Source of the DNA: an uncultured Clostridia bacterium
GTDB lineage: Bacteria > Bacillota > Clostridia > UBA1381
Assembly (NCBI GenBank): GCA_947624485.1
Contig: CANQKM010000004.1
Location: 62,001-126,000 of the forward strand
Reading direction: 5' to 3'
Length of the DNA stretch: 64,000 nt
Both the position numbers and the translations under genes were made by a program. How positions within the stretch are numbered: the first letter of the stretch is position 1; every line of letters begins with the position of its first letter. Below are positions 1 to 8,267 of this stretch, piece after piece. The notes beneath the pieces were generated by a model. It was not told where the DNA came from and made no database searches. It saw nothing but the letters and a program-made list of their open reading frames with translations.

Positions 1-416
1 TAAACGCCTTCTATGTAAACGTTTTTCATCACGCGTCCGTCTTTTACCGTCGAGAGCGCGTAACCGAAAAAGCACAGCGCCGCAAAAACGACTGCCGATA
101 CGCCGATAATAATCGGTTTTAATATCTTCTTTCCCGATTTGCGCCTCATTTCTTCCTCGCTTTCGTCCGACGCGCTTTCATACTCCGCTTCCTCGTCCCC
201 GGCTTCCGTATCCGTGTCGTCCTCATCGTACGTATCATACGCATTATCTGTATCATCCGTGAAGTCGCTGTCGCTCCAGCCGAAATCGTCCTCGGCTTCG
301 TCCGCCGTTTCCGTGCCGGTGTGTTCCTCCGCGACCTCAAACGTCACGGGACGCGGAACGCTTGTGTTATCCGCCTCCGACACTTCTTCTACCGCCCCGT
401 TTTCATTATCCGCCAT
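1..416 (-). CDS. Membrane-anchored protein with acidic N-terminus (partial)
   Basis: This is the N-terminal part of a protein that runs off the left edge; about 138 residues are visible. It starts at an ATG preceded by a good ribosome binding site (GAAGGGA). Residues 1-90 are strongly acidic low-complexity sequence rich in D, E, S and T. Then comes a basic patch (RRKSGKK) and one hydrophobic helix near residues 100-121, so the acidic part is predicted cytoplasmic and the rest outside. The last visible residues (VYIEGV) resemble the start of the conserved region of VanW/YoaR-type exported proteins, but too little is visible to be sure. It lies 21 bases after the cysteine-cluster gene on the same strand, probably in one operon. 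Confidence 0.6.
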   Translation of the reverse strand, partial: MADNENGAVEEVSEADNTSVPRPVTFEVAEEHTGTETADEAEDDFGWSDSDFTDDTDNAYDTYDEDDTDTEAGDEEAEYESASDESEEEMRRKSGKKILKPIIIGVSAVVFAALCFFGYALSTVKDGRVMKNVYIEGV

Positions 417-437
417 AATTTAATCCCTTCCAATCCG

Positions 438-959
438 TCAATCATAAAACCTGCCAAACTCGTCAAGATAATCCGAGTACATCTTCATAAAAGCTCTGAA
501 TCCTGCGTTTTTCATAAGCAGCGTAAACGCCCGTCGTATGTTGCGCACAAACACGCCGTCAAAATCCTCCAAAAGCATAGCCTTCGCCATCGGGCATATA
601 CCCTTGCCGCGAGGATCTACTGTAATTTCCATGCCGCCGTCCTTTGAAAGATAGGGCGTCAGCGGAAAAATCCTGCACGCGAGCGGTCGTTGAAACCTGT
701 CGCACGTCCCGCCGCACACAGCGAGCGAAACGGTATGCTTTTTCCCCTCAAACTCGTATTGAAGCTGCGTTTTCTCAACTCTTATTCCGTCGGGATTTAA
801 GAGCTTGAAAACCTCCTCCTCGCCCGGAAACAGGAGCATGCCGCTGTCGTCTCCCTTACAGCACGCCTTGCCGCACAGTCTGCCGCAGTCGGCGCGCACG
901 GGCGTTACATAGTCAAAAAGTCTGTATATCTGCAAGTATACGTAAGCGGCGTTCATCAT
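438..959 (-). CDS. YkgJ-family cysteine cluster protein
   Basis: A 173-residue cytoplasmic protein of the YkgJ type (putative zinc- or iron-binding cysteine cluster). Cysteines fall at 25, 29, 33, 34, 82, 86 and 95, with one more near 123. The pattern C-x3-C-x3-CC, then CGGTC and ACRIFPLTPY, is typical of the family. The reaction is unknown; family members are thought to bind a metal or Fe-S cluster. A sigma-A-like promoter lies just upstream on the minus strand, and the partial membrane-protein gene follows. Either of two adjacent ATG codons could be the start; the first is used here. Confidence 0.75.
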   Translation of the reverse strand: MMNAAYVYLQIYRLFDYVTPVRADCGRLCGKACCKGDDSGMLLFPGEEEVFKLLNPDGIRVEKTQLQYEFEGKKHTVSLAVCGGTCDRFQRPLACRIFPLTPYLSKDGGMEITVDPRGKGICPMAKAMLLEDFDGVFVRNIRRAFTLLMKNAGFRAFMKMYSDYLDEFGRFYD

Positions 960-998
960 ATTCGCTACCTTACCTTTCCGTTTACATAATTCATATAA

Positions 999-1027
999 AT
1001 TTTATCACAGTTTTTTCTCCAAAACAA
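999..1027 (-). promoter_or_regulatory. Predicted sigma-A promoter of the YkgJ-family gene
   Basis: On the minus strand TTGTTT and TAAAAT are separated by 17 bases, about 40 bases upstream of the start codon. The -10 is preceded by TGA, giving an extended -10. Confidence 0.55.
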
Positions 1028-1090
1028 TACTTATGCGGAGAATTTTGCGTTTTGTAACATTATTTTAATGTAAACGAGAAACCGCCGTAT

Positions 1091-1120
1091 TTGACAGATT
1101 AGCTTATATGGTGGTATAAT
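1091..1120 (+). promoter_or_regulatory. Consensus sigma-A promoter of the topoisomerase operon
   Basis: Perfect TTGACA and TATAAT hexamers are separated by 18 bases, 46 bases upstream of the topoisomerase subunit B ATG. The ribosome binding site GGAAAGG lies at 1149-1155. Confidence 0.8.
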
Positions 1121-1166
1121 TATAATAGAACTTCTATATCTTGATTTTGGAAAGGAAATTACGTAA

Positions 1167-3185
1167 ATGGCAAAAAAGAAACAGGAATACGGCAACGACT
1201 CCATAACGAGCTTAAAAGGCGCGGACAGGGTTAGAAAACGTCCGGCTGTTATATTCGGCTCGGACGGCTTGGAGGGCTGCGAACATTCTTTTTTTGAAAT
1301 ACTGTCAAACTCGATCGACGAGGCGCGCGAGGGCTACGGCAATCTTATCGAGGTCACACGTTTCGCGGACGGCTCGATAGAGGTGCGCGACCACGGACGC
1401 GGCATACCGCTCGACTACAACGAAGCCGAGGGACGCTACAACTGGGAGCTTGTGTACTGCGAGCTTTACGCAGGCGGCAAGTACGACAACAATAAGGGCG
1501 GCATGTACAGCTACAGCCTCGGTCTTAACGGTCTGGGCGCGTGCGCGACGCAGTATTCGAGCGAGTATATGGACGTTACGGTCGTGCGCGACAAGACGGT
1601 TTACACGCTGCATTTTGAAAAGGGTGAGAATGTCGGCGGTCTTACGAAGCGTGACACAAGGAGCGTGCAGACCGGTACGACGCAGCGGTGGAAGCCCGAC
1701 AAGGACGTTTTCACCGAGACCGATATACCTGCCGAATACTACAGGGACACGCTCAACAAGCAGGCTATGGTAAACGCCGGTATCAGGTTCGTGTTCTACA
1801 ACGAGACCGAAGACGGCATGGAAATGACCGAATATTTCTACGAGAACGGTATTGTGGACTATCTTAAGGAAACGGTCGGCGACACGGGCTTTACGACGGT
1901 CGAAACTTGGGAAACGGAGCGCGAGGGACGCGACAGAGCCGATAAAGAGGACTACAGGATGAAGATGCAGGTCGCGTTCTGCTTTTCAAATAAAGTTAAT
2001 ATGCTTGAATACTACCACAATTCAAGCTACCTCGAACACGGCGGCTCACCCGATAAGGCTGTTAAAAACGCATTTGTGTACGCGATTGACAAATATTTGA
2101 AGCAAAACGGCAAATACTCAAAGAGCGACTCGAAGATAAGCTTTACGGATATAGCGGACTGTCTCGCGCTCGTTATAAACTCGTTCTCGACGCAGACGAG
2201 CTACGAGAACCAGACAAAAAAGGCTATAAACAACAAATTCATACAGGACGCTATGACGGAATTTCTGCGCGCGCAGCTCGAGGTGTACTTTATCGAGAAC
2301 AAGACCGACGCGGAAAAGATAGCGAATCAGGTTCTTGTGAACAAGCGCAGCCGCGAGAAGGCAGAGAAAACAAGGATCGAAATCAAGGGCAAGCTAACCG
2401 GCACGATGGATATTACGAACCGCGTCGAAAAGTTTGTGGACTGCCGCACAAAGGACGTTACGAAGCGCGAGGTGTATATCGTCGAGGGCGACAGCGCACT
2501 CGGCTCGTGCAAGCTCGCGCGCGATCCGATGTTCCAGGCTATCATGCCAATACGCGGCAAGATATTAAACTGCTTAAAGGTGGACTACCCCAGAATTTTC
2601 AAGAGCGATATTATAACCGATCTTGTGAAGGTTCTGGGCTGCGGAGTGGAGATAAAGGCAGGCAACCACCGCGGTATCGAGGCATTCAGCCTTGACAAGC
2701 TGCGCTGGGACAAGGTTATAATCTGCACCGACGCGGACGTTGACGGATTCCAAATTCGCACGCTCGTGCTTACGATGATTTACCGCCTGATGCCGACGCT
2801 AATAGATAAGGGCAAGGTGTATATCGCAGAGTCGCCGCTGTACGAGATAGCCGTTACGAAGGGTAAGAGAAAGGGTGAGAAGCATTTCGCCTACACCGAC
2901 AGCGAGAAGGACGATATACTAAAAATGCTTAACGGGCAGGGACTCAGCAAGGATAAGGACGACTACGATATCAAGCGGTCGAAGGGACTCGGCGAAAACC
3001 AGCCTGACATGATGAGCCTCACGACAATGCACCCGGCGACGCGCCGTCTTATACGCGTGACGCCCGAGAACGCGGAGAGAACAGCGAAAATGTTCGATAT
3101 TCTGTTGGGCGACAGTCTGCAGGAAAGAAAAGACTACATCGCGGACTTCGGCGGCGATTATATGGAAATGCTCGATTTGAGCTAA
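1167..3185 (+). CDS. parE: Type IIA DNA topoisomerase subunit B (ParE/GyrB-like)
   Basis: The 672-residue ATPase subunit of a type IIA topoisomerase, which with the next gene would pass one DNA duplex through another. The GHKL ATPase fold is visible: ExxxN at E44-N48, the DHGRGIP loop at 75-81 and the glycine-rich GLNGLGA lid at 119-125. The Toprim domain has EGDSA at 440-444 and DADVDG at 522-527, and SKGLGE lies near the end. The Toprim signature reads EGDSALGSCK rather than the usual EGDSAGGSAK, so this is a divergent clostridial paralogue rather than a typical GyrB. It is followed after 23 bases by subunit A. The start is set by GGAAAGG and a strong promoter. The family call is certain; ParE versus a separate gyrase-like paralogue is not. 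Confidence 0.9.
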   Translation: MAKKKQEYGNDSITSLKGADRVRKRPAVIFGSDGLEGCEHSFFEILSNSIDEAREGYGNLIEVTRFADGSIEVRDHGRGIPLDYNEAEGRYNWELVYCELYAGGKYDNNKGGMYSYSLGLNGLGACATQYSSEYMDVTVVRDKTVYTLHFEKGENVGGLTKRDTRSVQTGTTQRWKPDKDVFTETDIPAEYYRDTLNKQAMVNAGIRFVFYNETEDGMEMTEYFYENGIVDYLKETVGDTGFTTVETWETEREGRDRADKEDYRMKMQVAFCFSNKVNMLEYYHNSSYLEHGGSPDKAVKNAFVYAIDKYLKQNGKYSKSDSKISFTDIADCLALVINSFSTQTSYENQTKKAINNKFIQDAMTEFLRAQLEVYFIENKTDAEKIANQVLVNKRSREKAEKTRIEIKGKLTGTMDITNRVEKFVDCRTKDVTKREVYIVEGDSALGSCKLARDPMFQAIMPIRGKILNCLKVDYPRIFKSDIITDLVKVLGCGVEIKAGNHRGIEAFSLDKLRWDKVIICTDADVDGFQIRTLVLTMIYRLMPTLIDKGKVYIAESPLYEIAVTKGKRKGEKHFAYTDSEKDDILKMLNGQGLSKDKDDYDIKRSKGLGENQPDMMSLTTMHPATRRLIRVTPENAERTAKMFDILLGDSLQERKDYIADFGGDYMEMLDLS

Positions 3186-3208
3186 AATCCGTTTGAAAGG
3201 AATAAAAC

Positions 3209-5413
3209 ATGGCAAGAAAGAAAAAGACAGAGGACGAGGAAATAGTTTACGCTCCGATAGACGAGCAGCCGATAACGGAAACGCTCGAAAAAAACTATAT
3301 GCCCTACGCGATGAGCGTTATAGTGTCGAGAGCGATACCGGAAATAGACGGCTTTAAGCCGGCGCACAGAAAGCTCCTGTACACGATGTATAAAATGGGG
3401 CTTCTTGGCGGCAAGCTCACGAAATCGGCTAACGTGGTCGGTCAGACGATGAAACTGAACCCCCACGGCGACGCGACGATTTACGAGACGATGGTTCGTC
3501 TCACGCGCGGTCACGAGGCGCTTCTGCACCCACTTGTGGAGTCGCAGGGTAACTTCGGCAAGCAGTTTTCGCGCGACATGGCTTACGCCGCGCCGAGATA
3601 CACCGAGGTAAGGCTCGAACCGATATGTCAGGAGATTTTCGGTGATATAAATAAAAACACCGTTAAATTCGTCGATAACTACGACGGTGAGATGCAGGAG
3701 CCTACCCTTCTGCCGGTAGCTTTCCCGAATATACTCGTAAACCCCAACCAGGGTATCGCGGTAGGTATGGCGAGCAACATATGCTCGTTTAATCTCGCGG
3801 AGACATGCGCCGCGACGGTCGCGCTTCTGAAGAACGAAAAGGCGGACGTTATGAAGTATATGCCCGCGCCGGACTTCTCGATGGGTGCGGATATAATATA
3901 CAACGAGGACGAAATGCGCGCCATATACGAAACGGGACGCGGCAGCTTCAAAATGCGCGCAAAGTACGTGTACGACAAAAAGAACAACTGCATAGAGATA
4001 ACGGAAATTCCTTATACCACAACGTCCGAGGCTATAATAGGAAAGTTTATGGATTTGGTTAAGGCGAATAAGCTCAAGGAGATAAGCGACGCGCGCGACG
4101 AGACAGGTCTTAACGGTTTTAAGATCACGCTCGATTTAAAGCGCGGCACTGATCCCGATCAGCTTATGTCAAAGCTGTACAAATTAACGCCGCTCGAGGA
4201 CACCTTCAGCTGCAACTTTAATGTGCTTATAAAGACGCGCCCCGTTGTCCTGGGCGTGAGAGATATACTTCTCGAATGGATAAAGTTCCGTATGGAGTGC
4301 GTGAAGAACGGCATAAAATACGATATAGACAAAAAGAGCGAGCGGCTTCACCTGCTCACCGGTCTTAAAAAGATCCTGCTCGATATAGACAAGGCGATTT
4401 CTATCATACGCCACACGGAGCTTGAGGCGGACGTTGTGCCGAACCTTATGGACGGCTTCGGTATAGACAAGGTTCAGGCGGAGTACGTCGCGGAGATCAA
4501 GCTGCGTAATTTGAACCGCGAATATATCTTAAACCGCACAGCCGACATCGAAAAGCTCATGGAGGAGCTTGAAGAGCTTAACCGCATACTCGGCGACGAT
4601 AAGGAAGTTAAAAGTGTTATCGCCGACCAGCTTAAACGTATAAGCAAAAAGTACGGTCAGGAAAGGAAAACGACGCTCATAACGAGTGAGGACGTGACGG
4701 AGTATAAAGAAGTTGTCACGGTTGACGACTATCCGCTGACGATTTTCTTCACGAAGGAGAATTACTTCAAGAAGATTTCGGCTGTGTCGCTGCGTTCAAG
4801 CACAAACGAGCATAAGCTCAAGGAAAACGACGAGATTTTACAGACGATAGAAACGACGAACAAGACGGAGCTTATATTCTTCACCGACAAGTGCGCCGCG
4901 TACAAGATGAAAACGTACGATATGCCCGACGCGAAGGTAAGCACTATGGGAGAATACCTCCCCGGTCTTTTGGGGCTCGACGAGGACGAGAGAGTGCTGT
5001 ACGTCGTCGTTACGGCGGATTACGGCGGATATATGCTGTTCACGTTCGAGAACGGTAAAATGGCGAAGGTGGAACTGAAAAATTACGAGACGAAAACAAA
5101 CCGCAGAAAGCTTATCGGCGCGTACAGCGACAAGTCGCCCGTGTGCGATATACGCTTTATCGAGGGTGACACCGACGTGATTCTCATGTCGAACAACAGC
5201 CGCGCGCTGTGCCTCAACACCGCAAAGATACCGCTGAAAGCCACAAAGAGTACGCAGGGCGTGCAGGCTATGACGCTGCGCCGTAAGGGAAGCGTTATCG
5301 TGAAGGTGGTCGGCGCGGACGAGGGCGTTATCGAGAACGCGGACAAGTACCGCTCGCGTAACATTCCCGCCGCGGGAAGCGCGATTTCGGACGCGCAGAT
5401 GAGCCTTATATAG
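3209..5413 (+). CDS. parC: Type IIA DNA topoisomerase subunit A (ParC/GyrA-like)
   Basis: The 734-residue DNA-cleaving subunit and partner of the preceding gene. The catalytic tyrosine is Tyr131 in AAPRYTE. The winged-helix and tower regions follow, then a C-terminal region of beta-propeller repeats from about residue 510. No canonical GyrA box (QRRGxKG) is visible, which favours a topoisomerase IV-like decatenase over a gyrase. It is shorter than typical GyrA (about 820 residues). It is co-transcribed with subunit B and has the ribosome binding site GAAAGGA before its ATG. Citrate synthase follows after 35 bases, probably still in the same transcript. Confidence 0.9.
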   Translation: MARKKKTEDEEIVYAPIDEQPITETLEKNYMPYAMSVIVSRAIPEIDGFKPAHRKLLYTMYKMGLLGGKLTKSANVVGQTMKLNPHGDATIYETMVRLTRGHEALLHPLVESQGNFGKQFSRDMAYAAPRYTEVRLEPICQEIFGDINKNTVKFVDNYDGEMQEPTLLPVAFPNILVNPNQGIAVGMASNICSFNLAETCAATVALLKNEKADVMKYMPAPDFSMGADIIYNEDEMRAIYETGRGSFKMRAKYVYDKKNNCIEITEIPYTTTSEAIIGKFMDLVKANKLKEISDARDETGLNGFKITLDLKRGTDPDQLMSKLYKLTPLEDTFSCNFNVLIKTRPVVLGVRDILLEWIKFRMECVKNGIKYDIDKKSERLHLLTGLKKILLDIDKAISIIRHTELEADVVPNLMDGFGIDKVQAEYVAEIKLRNLNREYILNRTADIEKLMEELEELNRILGDDKEVKSVIADQLKRISKKYGQERKTTLITSEDVTEYKEVVTVDDYPLTIFFTKENYFKKISAVSLRSSTNEHKLKENDEILQTIETTNKTELIFFTDKCAAYKMKTYDMPDAKVSTMGEYLPGLLGLDEDERVLYVVVTADYGGYMLFTFENGKMAKVELKNYETKTNRRKLIGAYSDKSPVCDIRFIEGDTDVILMSNNSRALCLNTAKIPLKATKSTQGVQAMTLRRKGSVIVKVVGADEGVIENADKYRSRNIPAAGSAISDAQMSLI

Positions 5414-5448
5414 TACGGCTCAAATAATCAGAAAGGGACGTGATATAA

Positions 5449-6819
5449 ATGGAATACATCAATGACAAGCTGAGGGAAAAACTGCAGCCGCGCTTTGAAA
5501 AAGAGGCGACGGACATATACAAGCCCTTTTCAAAAAATCTGTTCAAGGAATACGACGTAAAAAGAGGACTCCGAAACGACGACGGCACGGGCGTTATGGC
5601 GGGACTTACCTCGATAGGCTCGGTTATCGGATACGAAATGAAAAACGGCAAAAAAGTGCCGATTGAAGGTCACCTTCGTTACAGAGGCTACGACCTCTGC
5701 GACCTCGTGAGAAGCTGCGAAAACGAGAAGCGCTTCGGTTTTGACGAGGTGGCGTATCTGCTCTTGTTCGGACATCTGCCCGACAAAAATACGCTCCGTG
5801 AGTTTTCGTCGCTTATCGGCATACTGCGCCCCCTGCCCCCGGGATTTACGGAGGATATGATTTTAAAAGCGCCGAGCGGCAATATTATGAATAAAATCGC
5901 CCGCGCGGTACTCGCGTCGTACTCGTACGACTCAAACCCCGACGACATATCGGTCGGAAATATACTGCGTCAGTCGATAGAGCTTATAGCGCGTCTGCCG
6001 GTCATGGCGGCGTACGGCTATCAGGCAAAGAGCCACTACCACGACGGCAACAGTCTTTACCTCCACGCGCCGCAAAAGGATTTGTCAACGGCTGAAAATC
6101 TGCTTTACATGCTGCGCCCCGACAACAGGTACACGCGCGAGGAAGCGGAGATGCTCGACCTGCTGCTCATGGTTCACGCGGAACACGGCGGCGGTAACAA
6201 CTCGGCGTTCACGACGCGCGTCGTGTCATCGTCGGGAACGGATACATACAGCGCGATCGCGGCGGCGATAGGCTCGCTCAAAGGTCCGAAGCACGGCGGC
6301 GCGAACGCTAAGGTTATGGGCATGATCGAGGAAATCAAGGCGAATGTGCATAACTGGTCAGACGACGGCGAGCTTTCGGATTATCTTGTAAAAATTCTGA
6401 AAAAGGAAGCGTACGACCGCACAGGTCTTATATACGGTATGGGACACGCCATTTACACGTACTCCGATCCGCGCTGCGTGCTGCTTAAAGAAAAGGCGGA
6501 GCAGCTTGTGACGCTCAGTCCCGAATACCGCGATGAATTTGAGCTGTACAAGTCGATAGAGCGGCTCACGGCGGGACTGTTCGCCGAAATACGCCGCAAC
6601 GACAAGGTTATGTGCGCGAACGTGGATATGTATTCGGGCTTCGTGTACAAGATGCTCGGCATACCGCCGGAGATGTACACGCCGCTTTTCGCGATTGCGA
6701 GAATTACCGGCTGGAGCGCGCACCGTCTGGAGGAAACCATCGGCTGCGGCAGGATTATACGTCCGGCGTACAAGTCTATCATAGGTGAAAAGGAATATGT
6801 TCCGCTCGACGAGCGGTAA
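5449..6819 (+). CDS. gltA: Citrate synthase
   Basis: A 456-residue citrate synthase that condenses acetyl-CoA with oxaloacetate. Conserved histidines are visible at His246 (HGGGNNSAF), His282 (GPKHGGAN) and His333 (GMGHAIYTYSDPR), with the catalytic aspartate at Asp393 (NVDMYSGF). It is longer than the usual 370-430 residues because of an N-terminal extension of about 40 residues, as in several clostridial enzymes. Use of propionyl-CoA (methylcitrate synthase) cannot be excluded, but no prp genes are near. In an anaerobe it probably feeds the oxidative branch toward 2-oxoglutarate and glutamate. The ribosome binding site is GAAAGGGACG. Confidence 0.92.
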   Translation: MEYINDKLREKLQPRFEKEATDIYKPFSKNLFKEYDVKRGLRNDDGTGVMAGLTSIGSVIGYEMKNGKKVPIEGHLRYRGYDLCDLVRSCENEKRFGFDEVAYLLLFGHLPDKNTLREFSSLIGILRPLPPGFTEDMILKAPSGNIMNKIARAVLASYSYDSNPDDISVGNILRQSIELIARLPVMAAYGYQAKSHYHDGNSLYLHAPQKDLSTAENLLYMLRPDNRYTREEAEMLDLLLMVHAEHGGGNNSAFTTRVVSSSGTDTYSAIAAAIGSLKGPKHGGANAKVMGMIEEIKANVHNWSDDGELSDYLVKILKKEAYDRTGLIYGMGHAIYTYSDPRCVLLKEKAEQLVTLSPEYRDEFELYKSIERLTAGLFAEIRRNDKVMCANVDMYSGFVYKMLGIPPEMYTPLFAIARITGWSAHRLEETIGCGRIIRPAYKSIIGEKEYVPLDER

Positions 6820-6837
6820 AACGCGGAGGAAAAAATT

Positions 6838-7578
6838 ATGAATAAGGTGAATATACTCGGCGTAAAGGTCGATATGGTCACGATTGACGAGGCGGCAGAC
6901 CTCATTATGCGGTTTATGGAGGAGGATAAATTCCACTCGGTATTTACGCCCAACTCCGAAATTATAATGCGGGCGTACAGGGACGGTGAATTTGCAGACC
7001 TTCTGAATGGCGCGGATTTGCTTACAGCCGACGGAATCGGCGTTGTGTACGCGTCGAGAATACTTAAAAAGCCGCTTAAGGAGCGCGCTGCGGGATTTGA
7101 TATCGCGAAAAAGGTACTCGGTAAAATGAGTGCGTCGGAGCATAGCCTGTTCCTGTTCGGCGGTAAGCCGGGCGTTTCGGAAAAAGCCGCCGAAAATCTC
7201 GCAAAGGATTATCCCGGTCTTAAAATTGCGGGCATGAGAAACGGCTATTTTAAGGACGATGAAGTGAGTGACATCGTGCGCGAAATAAACGAGTCGGGCG
7301 CGGATATGATTTTCGTATGCCTCGGCGCGCCGAAGCAGGAGCAATGGATCGACAAAAACAAGGCGAGCCTTACGAATATACGCGTTGCAATGGGTATCGG
7401 CGGCAGCCTTGACGTGTTCGCCGGTACGGCTGAACGCGCGCCCGAATTTTTCTGCAAGACCGGTCTGGAATGGTTTTACCGCCTGTGCAAGGAGCCGTGG
7501 CGCGCGAAGCGTATGGCAGACCTGCCGAAATTCGCGTTTACGGTTCTGAAAAACGGTAAGAAATACGAGCAGGAATAA
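6838..7578 (+). CDS. WecG/TagA/CpsF family glycosyltransferase
   Basis: A 246-residue GT26 glycosyltransferase. These enzymes transfer N-acetylmannosamine or a related sugar onto an undecaprenyl-linked primer for teichoic acid or other surface polymers. Family motifs are TPNSEIIMRA near residue 38, TADGIGVVYASR near 63, LFGGKPGVSEKAAENL near 107 and CLGAPKQEQWI near 160, with GGSLDVFAGTAERAPE near 188. There is no transmembrane segment, so it is a peripheral cytoplasmic enzyme. It begins 18 bases after citrate synthase, behind GCGGAGG, and the tmk gene follows immediately. The acceptor polymer cannot be told from this window. Confidence 0.88.
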   Translation: MNKVNILGVKVDMVTIDEAADLIMRFMEEDKFHSVFTPNSEIIMRAYRDGEFADLLNGADLLTADGIGVVYASRILKKPLKERAAGFDIAKKVLGKMSASEHSLFLFGGKPGVSEKAAENLAKDYPGLKIAGMRNGYFKDDEVSDIVREINESGADMIFVCLGAPKQEQWIDKNKASLTNIRVAMGIGGSLDVFAGTAERAPEFFCKTGLEWFYRLCKEPWRAKRMADLPKFAFTVLKNGKKYEQE

Positions 7579-7592
7579 AGGCGGGATTGACT

Positions 7593-8267
7593 ATGGGAAT
7601 ACTTATAGCGATAGACGGCGTTGACGCGAGCGGCAAGCAGACGCAGACGGAGCTTCTCACAAAGCGGCTCGCGGACGAAGAACTTCCGGTAAGGCAGGTG
7701 TCGTTCCCCGCGTACGATAACCCGTCGTCAACGCTTGTTAAAATGTACCTTAACGGCGCTTTCGGAGACAAGCCTTCGGACGTAAACGCTTATGCGACGT
7801 CCGTTCTTTTCGCGTCCGACCGTTTCGCGACTTTCCGCACCGACTGGGGCAGGGATTACGGCGGTGGTAAAATCATAATCGCCGACAGGTACGTTTCGTC
7901 AAATCTCATACATCAGGCGAGCAAGATCGACGATGCAAAGGAAAAGGACAAGTTCCTTATGTGGCTCGACAATCTGGAGTACGGCGTGTTCTCTCTCCCC
8001 CGCCCCGACGTGACGATTTTTCTCGACATGCCGCCGGAGTACGGCGCGGAGCTTATGAAAAACAGGCGCAACAAGTCCAATGACGGCGAGGTCAAGGACA
8101 TACACGAAAGCGACCGCGCATATCTCGAAAAAAGCTACGCGAACGCCGTGTACGTCGCGGAAAAGTTCGGCTGGAAACGGATAAAGTGCGTCGAGAACGG
8201 CACGGTGAGAACCGTTGACGATATTCACAGCGATATTTACGCCATAGTTAAGGAGCTGTTAAAGTGA
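7593..8267 (+). CDS. tmk: Thymidylate kinase (dTMP kinase)
   Basis: Phosphorylates dTMP to dTDP with ATP. The product has 224 residues from the ATG at 7593, which sits 7 bases after GGCGGG; an in-frame TTG at 7587 is less likely. The P-loop is GVDASGKQ at residues 9-16 with Lys15. The DR motif is ADRYVSSN near 91, and the lid region RNKSNDGEVKD lies near 151. Length and architecture fit the clostridial long form. The stop codon TGA overlaps the GTG start of the next gene, suggesting translational coupling. Confidence 0.92.
   Translation: MGILIAIDGVDASGKQTQTELLTKRLADEELPVRQVSFPAYDNPSSTLVKMYLNGAFGDKPSDVNAYATSVLFASDRFATFRTDWGRDYGGGKIIIADRYVSSNLIHQASKIDDAKEKDKFLMWLDNLEYGVFSLPRPDVTIFLDMPPEYGAELMKNRRNKSNDGEVKDIHESDRAYLEKSYANAVYVAEKFGWKRIKCVENGTVRTVDDIHSDIYAIVKELLK

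Noticed and set aside
6358-7344. Long open frame of 328 codons on minus, opposite citrate synthase and the glycosyltransferase
   Set aside because: It lies wholly antisense to two well-supported genes and has no family motif. Similar long antisense frames (for example at 12262-13110 and 8906-9487 minus) are common here because of codon bias.
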